Shown: one piece after another, positions 62,125 to 64,000 of the stretch
Layout: every line of letters begins with the position of its first letter
Numbering within the stretch: the stretch's first letter is position 1
Assembly (NCBI RefSeq): GCF_003713065.1
Contig: NZ_CP033433.1
Location: 5,047,501-5,111,500 of the forward strand
Source: Cohnella candidum
Lineage (GTDB): Bacteria > Bacillota > Bacilli > Paenibacillales > Paenibacillaceae
Reading direction: 5' to 3'
DNA: 64,000 nt
Notes under the pieces: model-generated
Told to the model about the DNA's origin: nothing
Database searches by the model: none
The model's input: the letters and a program-made list of their open reading frames with translations, nothing else
Program-made: the position numbers and the translations under genes

Positions 62125-63918
62125 ATGAAGCTTTTGAACCCTCGCAGGTGGATAACGCCCAGAGGTATGCAAGGGAAAATATTTATCGGGTTCGCTCTTG
62201 TTACCCTGCTGTCCATCGTCTCCGTTACAAGCATCGTGTACGTGAATATGCGCGATACGATCAAGCAGAATGCGGTCACCTCAGTATCGGACAGTATCCG
62301 TCAGGCGGATGAGTCTCTCAATATCATGCTCCAAGAAATCGACCGGTTGAACACGGTCGTCGTCACCAACAAGAATACGGTAATCGATACGATCCTGAGC
62401 CCGAATGAGGAAATCAGCTATGAATGGTTTATGGAGCAAAAGCGGATTACGGAGTTCCTCGCGGGACTTATCGATTATAAGCCTTACATAACAAGGATTG
62501 CCGTAATCGGCACGAACGGAAAAGTGTTCTTTACCGGAAGTCCTTGGCTAGACCGCAGCTTTATAGAAACGCCGATGATAAAGGCGATTCTCCGTGACGG
62601 GTCGCGCCACGCGTATTTCAAGCCGGCCGGAACGGACGACGCCATTACCGTCGGCCGCGAAATCCGTTACGACCGCCAAGCGATCGGAGTCGTCATGGTG
62701 GATTTGAATTATGCTTTCATCAAGAAAACGTACGGCGTAAAGCCGACCGAGGACAGCATGCTGTACGTGCTGGATGAAAACGACGGATTCGTCTACCAAT
62801 CCGAATCTTCGCAGGATTCCGTCGCTCCCGCGGTGGAGACGATCGTCAAGGTGAACAGGCAATTCGCGGGACGAGGCGTGGCGGACCGAGTCATCGACGG
62901 GAAATCCTATATCGTCGTCAAACAACAGTCGGCTTATACCGGCTGGACGACGCTGGCGCTCATCCCCATGGATTCCCTGCTCAGCGAATCCACCAAAATC
63001 CGGAATTTGATGATCGAAGTCTCGGTCATCGTCTTTATCCTCGTTCTGATCGGATCGCTGCAGATGTCTTTCCGGACGACGATCCATATCCGGAAGCTGA
63101 AATCCATGATGTTTCGTGTGAGGGAAGGTAATTTATCCTTTCCGAGGACGGAGATCAAATCCAAGGACGAAATCGGGGATCTTTACCGCGTTTTTATCGA
63201 TATGGTCGAGGAATTGAAACGGCTGATGGAAGGGATTCGAGTCAGCGAGAAAAACAAACGCGAGGCGGAATTGACCGCTCTGCAGGCGCAGATCCGCCCG
63301 CATTTTCTATACAACTCTCTCAATACCATCAAGTATCTGGCCAAGCTTAACGGAGTGCCCAATATCGAAGAAGTGTCGGGTTCGTTAATCGAACTCATGC
63401 GGGGCGTGCTGGGCAACTCCAATGAATTTCTAACCCTGCGGGAGGAATTGGACTACGTTTCCAGCTATGTGTCGATCGAGAAATACAAGTATATGGAGCC
63501 GATTCGCGTGACGACGCAAATAGAAGACGACTCCTTGCTGGAGTGCAGGGTGCTCAAACTGATGGTGCAGCCTCTCGTGGAAAACGCCATCATCCATGGT
63601 ATCGGACGGCTCGGCCAGGAAGGATTCGTGCGGATTCGCGTCTACGCGGAGCTTCACGACCTCCGAATCGAGGTCACGGACAACGGCAAAGGGATGTCCG
63701 AGGAAGAAATCGCGATCCTATTGGGCGAGGCGGGCAAGGAGAAGAGTTCTTCCCGCTTCAGCGGCATGGGCGTTCGCAACGTACATGAAAGGATCGTTCG
63801 GATGTTCGGTGAGCCGTACGGCGTCAAGATTTACAGCGAACCGGGACAGTACACGAAGGCGGAAATCAGATTTCCGCGATTCATGGAACAGGGAAGCTCC
63901 GCGAAAGAGGTGGGTTAA
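62125..63918 (+). CDS. sensor histidine kinase, YesM/LytS-type
   Basis: This 597-residue kinase has a first helix at about residues 18-42, an external sensor of the dCache kind to about 288, a second helix at about 290-312, a HAMP linker, the His_kinase domain with H393 in QIRPHFLYNSLNTIK, and an ATPase domain with LVENAIIHG (N box) and DNGKGMSEEE (G1). The pairing of this type of kinase with an AraC-type response regulator is standard in Paenibacillus for sugar uptake control. AAGGAG precedes the ATG by ten bases; the response regulator starts three bases after its stop. Confidence 0.93.
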   Translation: MKLLNPRRWITPRGMQGKIFIGFALVTLLSIVSVTSIVYVNMRDTIKQNAVTSVSDSIRQADESLNIMLQEIDRLNTVVVTNKNTVIDTILSPNEEISYEWFMEQKRITEFLAGLIDYKPYITRIAVIGTNGKVFFTGSPWLDRSFIETPMIKAILRDGSRHAYFKPAGTDDAITVGREIRYDRQAIGVVMVDLNYAFIKKTYGVKPTEDSMLYVLDENDGFVYQSESSQDSVAPAVETIVKVNRQFAGRGVADRVIDGKSYIVVKQQSAYTGWTTLALIPMDSLLSESTKIRNLMIEVSVIVFILVLIGSLQMSFRTTIHIRKLKSMMFRVREGNLSFPRTEIKSKDEIGDLYRVFIDMVEELKRLMEGIRVSEKNKREAELTALQAQIRPHFLYNSLNTIKYLAKLNGVPNIEEVSGSLIELMRGVLGNSNEFLTLREELDYVSSYVSIEKYKYMEPIRVTTQIEDDSLLECRVLKLMVQPLVENAIIHGIGRLGQEGFVRIRVYAELHDLRIEVTDNGKGMSEEEIAILLGEAGKEKSSSRFSGMGVRNVHERIVRMFGEPYGVKIYSEPGQYTKAEIRFPRFMEQGSSAKEVG

Positions 63919-63921
63919 GAC

Positions 63922-64000
63922 ATGATCAACGTGCTGATCGTTGACGACGAGCCCTTGGTCCGCCATCATTTGTCGACATTATCGGATTGGAAAAGACACG
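63922..64000 (+). CDS. response regulator, YesN-like (3' end outside window)
   Basis: Only the first 26 codons are inside the window. They read as the start of a receiver domain: INVLIVDDEPLVRHHL, with the acidic pair that binds Mg next to the later phospho-aspartate. ATG follows GAGGTGGG and lies three bases after the kinase stop. By partner type it is expected to be a receiver plus AraC helix-turn-helix protein, which the visible part cannot show. Confidence 0.88.
   Translation, partial: MINVLIVDDEPLVRHHLSTLSDWKRH

Overview
The window looks like one chromosomal segment of a GC-rich, spore-forming-type Firmicute of the Paenibacillaceae (Paenibacillus/Cohnella-like). The signs are strong AAGGAGG ribosome binding sites, frequent TTG and GTG starts, Lpl-type sugar ABC transporters with membrane-bound AraC regulators, a YesM/YesN-type two-component pair, CcpA-type cre boxes, and secreted multi-module glycoside hydrolases. 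No tRNA, rRNA, transposase, prophage or CRISPR array was seen. Names come from motif reading and family knowledge; no database search was possible.

Region 1 (1-31 kb) is a carbohydrate-utilisation island. After a truncated MFS exporter and a small DUF5519 protein, a long operon (1673-9733) carries two Gfo/Idh/MocA oxidoreductases, a sugar isomerase-like TIM barrel and an AraC regulator. These are followed by a complete-looking front half of hexuronate catabolism: uronate isomerase, SDR-type fructuronate reductase and mannonate dehydratase. A lactonase-type amidohydrolase ends the operon. A divergent AraC regulator (9865-10728) faces a second operon (10914-16873): SDR dehydrogenase, enolase-superfamily acid-sugar dehydratase, second SDR, FAH-family hydrolase and a GH95 alpha-L-fucosidase. 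Together with the lactonase this is the gene set expected for a non-phosphorylative L-fucose pathway. Next come a membrane-bound AraC regulator, two paralogous lipoprotein solute-binding proteins flanking two permeases, a 1626-residue GH27 alpha-galactosidase with a mosaic of X2-like and beta-sandwich modules, and an SGNH esterase. This is consistent with use of fucosylated and galactosylated plant glycans such as pectin or xyloglucan side chains.

Region 2 (31-51 kb) is mixed: signal peptidase I, two aldo/keto reductases, a secreted GH5 glucanase under a promoter overlapped by a perfect cre box, sulfite reductase cysJI, an amidase, an acyltransferase, nicotinate phosphoribosyltransferase, a DHA2 exporter, an Rrf2 regulator with a thioredoxin-reductase-like flavoprotein, and a LacI-ThuA-Gfo/Idh sugar cluster. 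Two kinds of short dispersed intergenic repeats occur here.

Region 3 (51-64 kb) has a degenerate HD-GYP protein behind a c-di-GMP-I riboswitch, back to back with a preQ1-I riboswitch that leads queF and a VUT-family queuosine-precursor transporter. After these come a BNR-repeat lipoprotein, a ROK sugar kinase, a fosmidomycin-resistance-like MFS exporter, a secreted binding protein with an MPQTG motif next to a class F sortase lipoprotein, a repeat-containing secreted protein, an AraC regulator and a YesM-type histidine kinase. The window ends just inside its response regulator.
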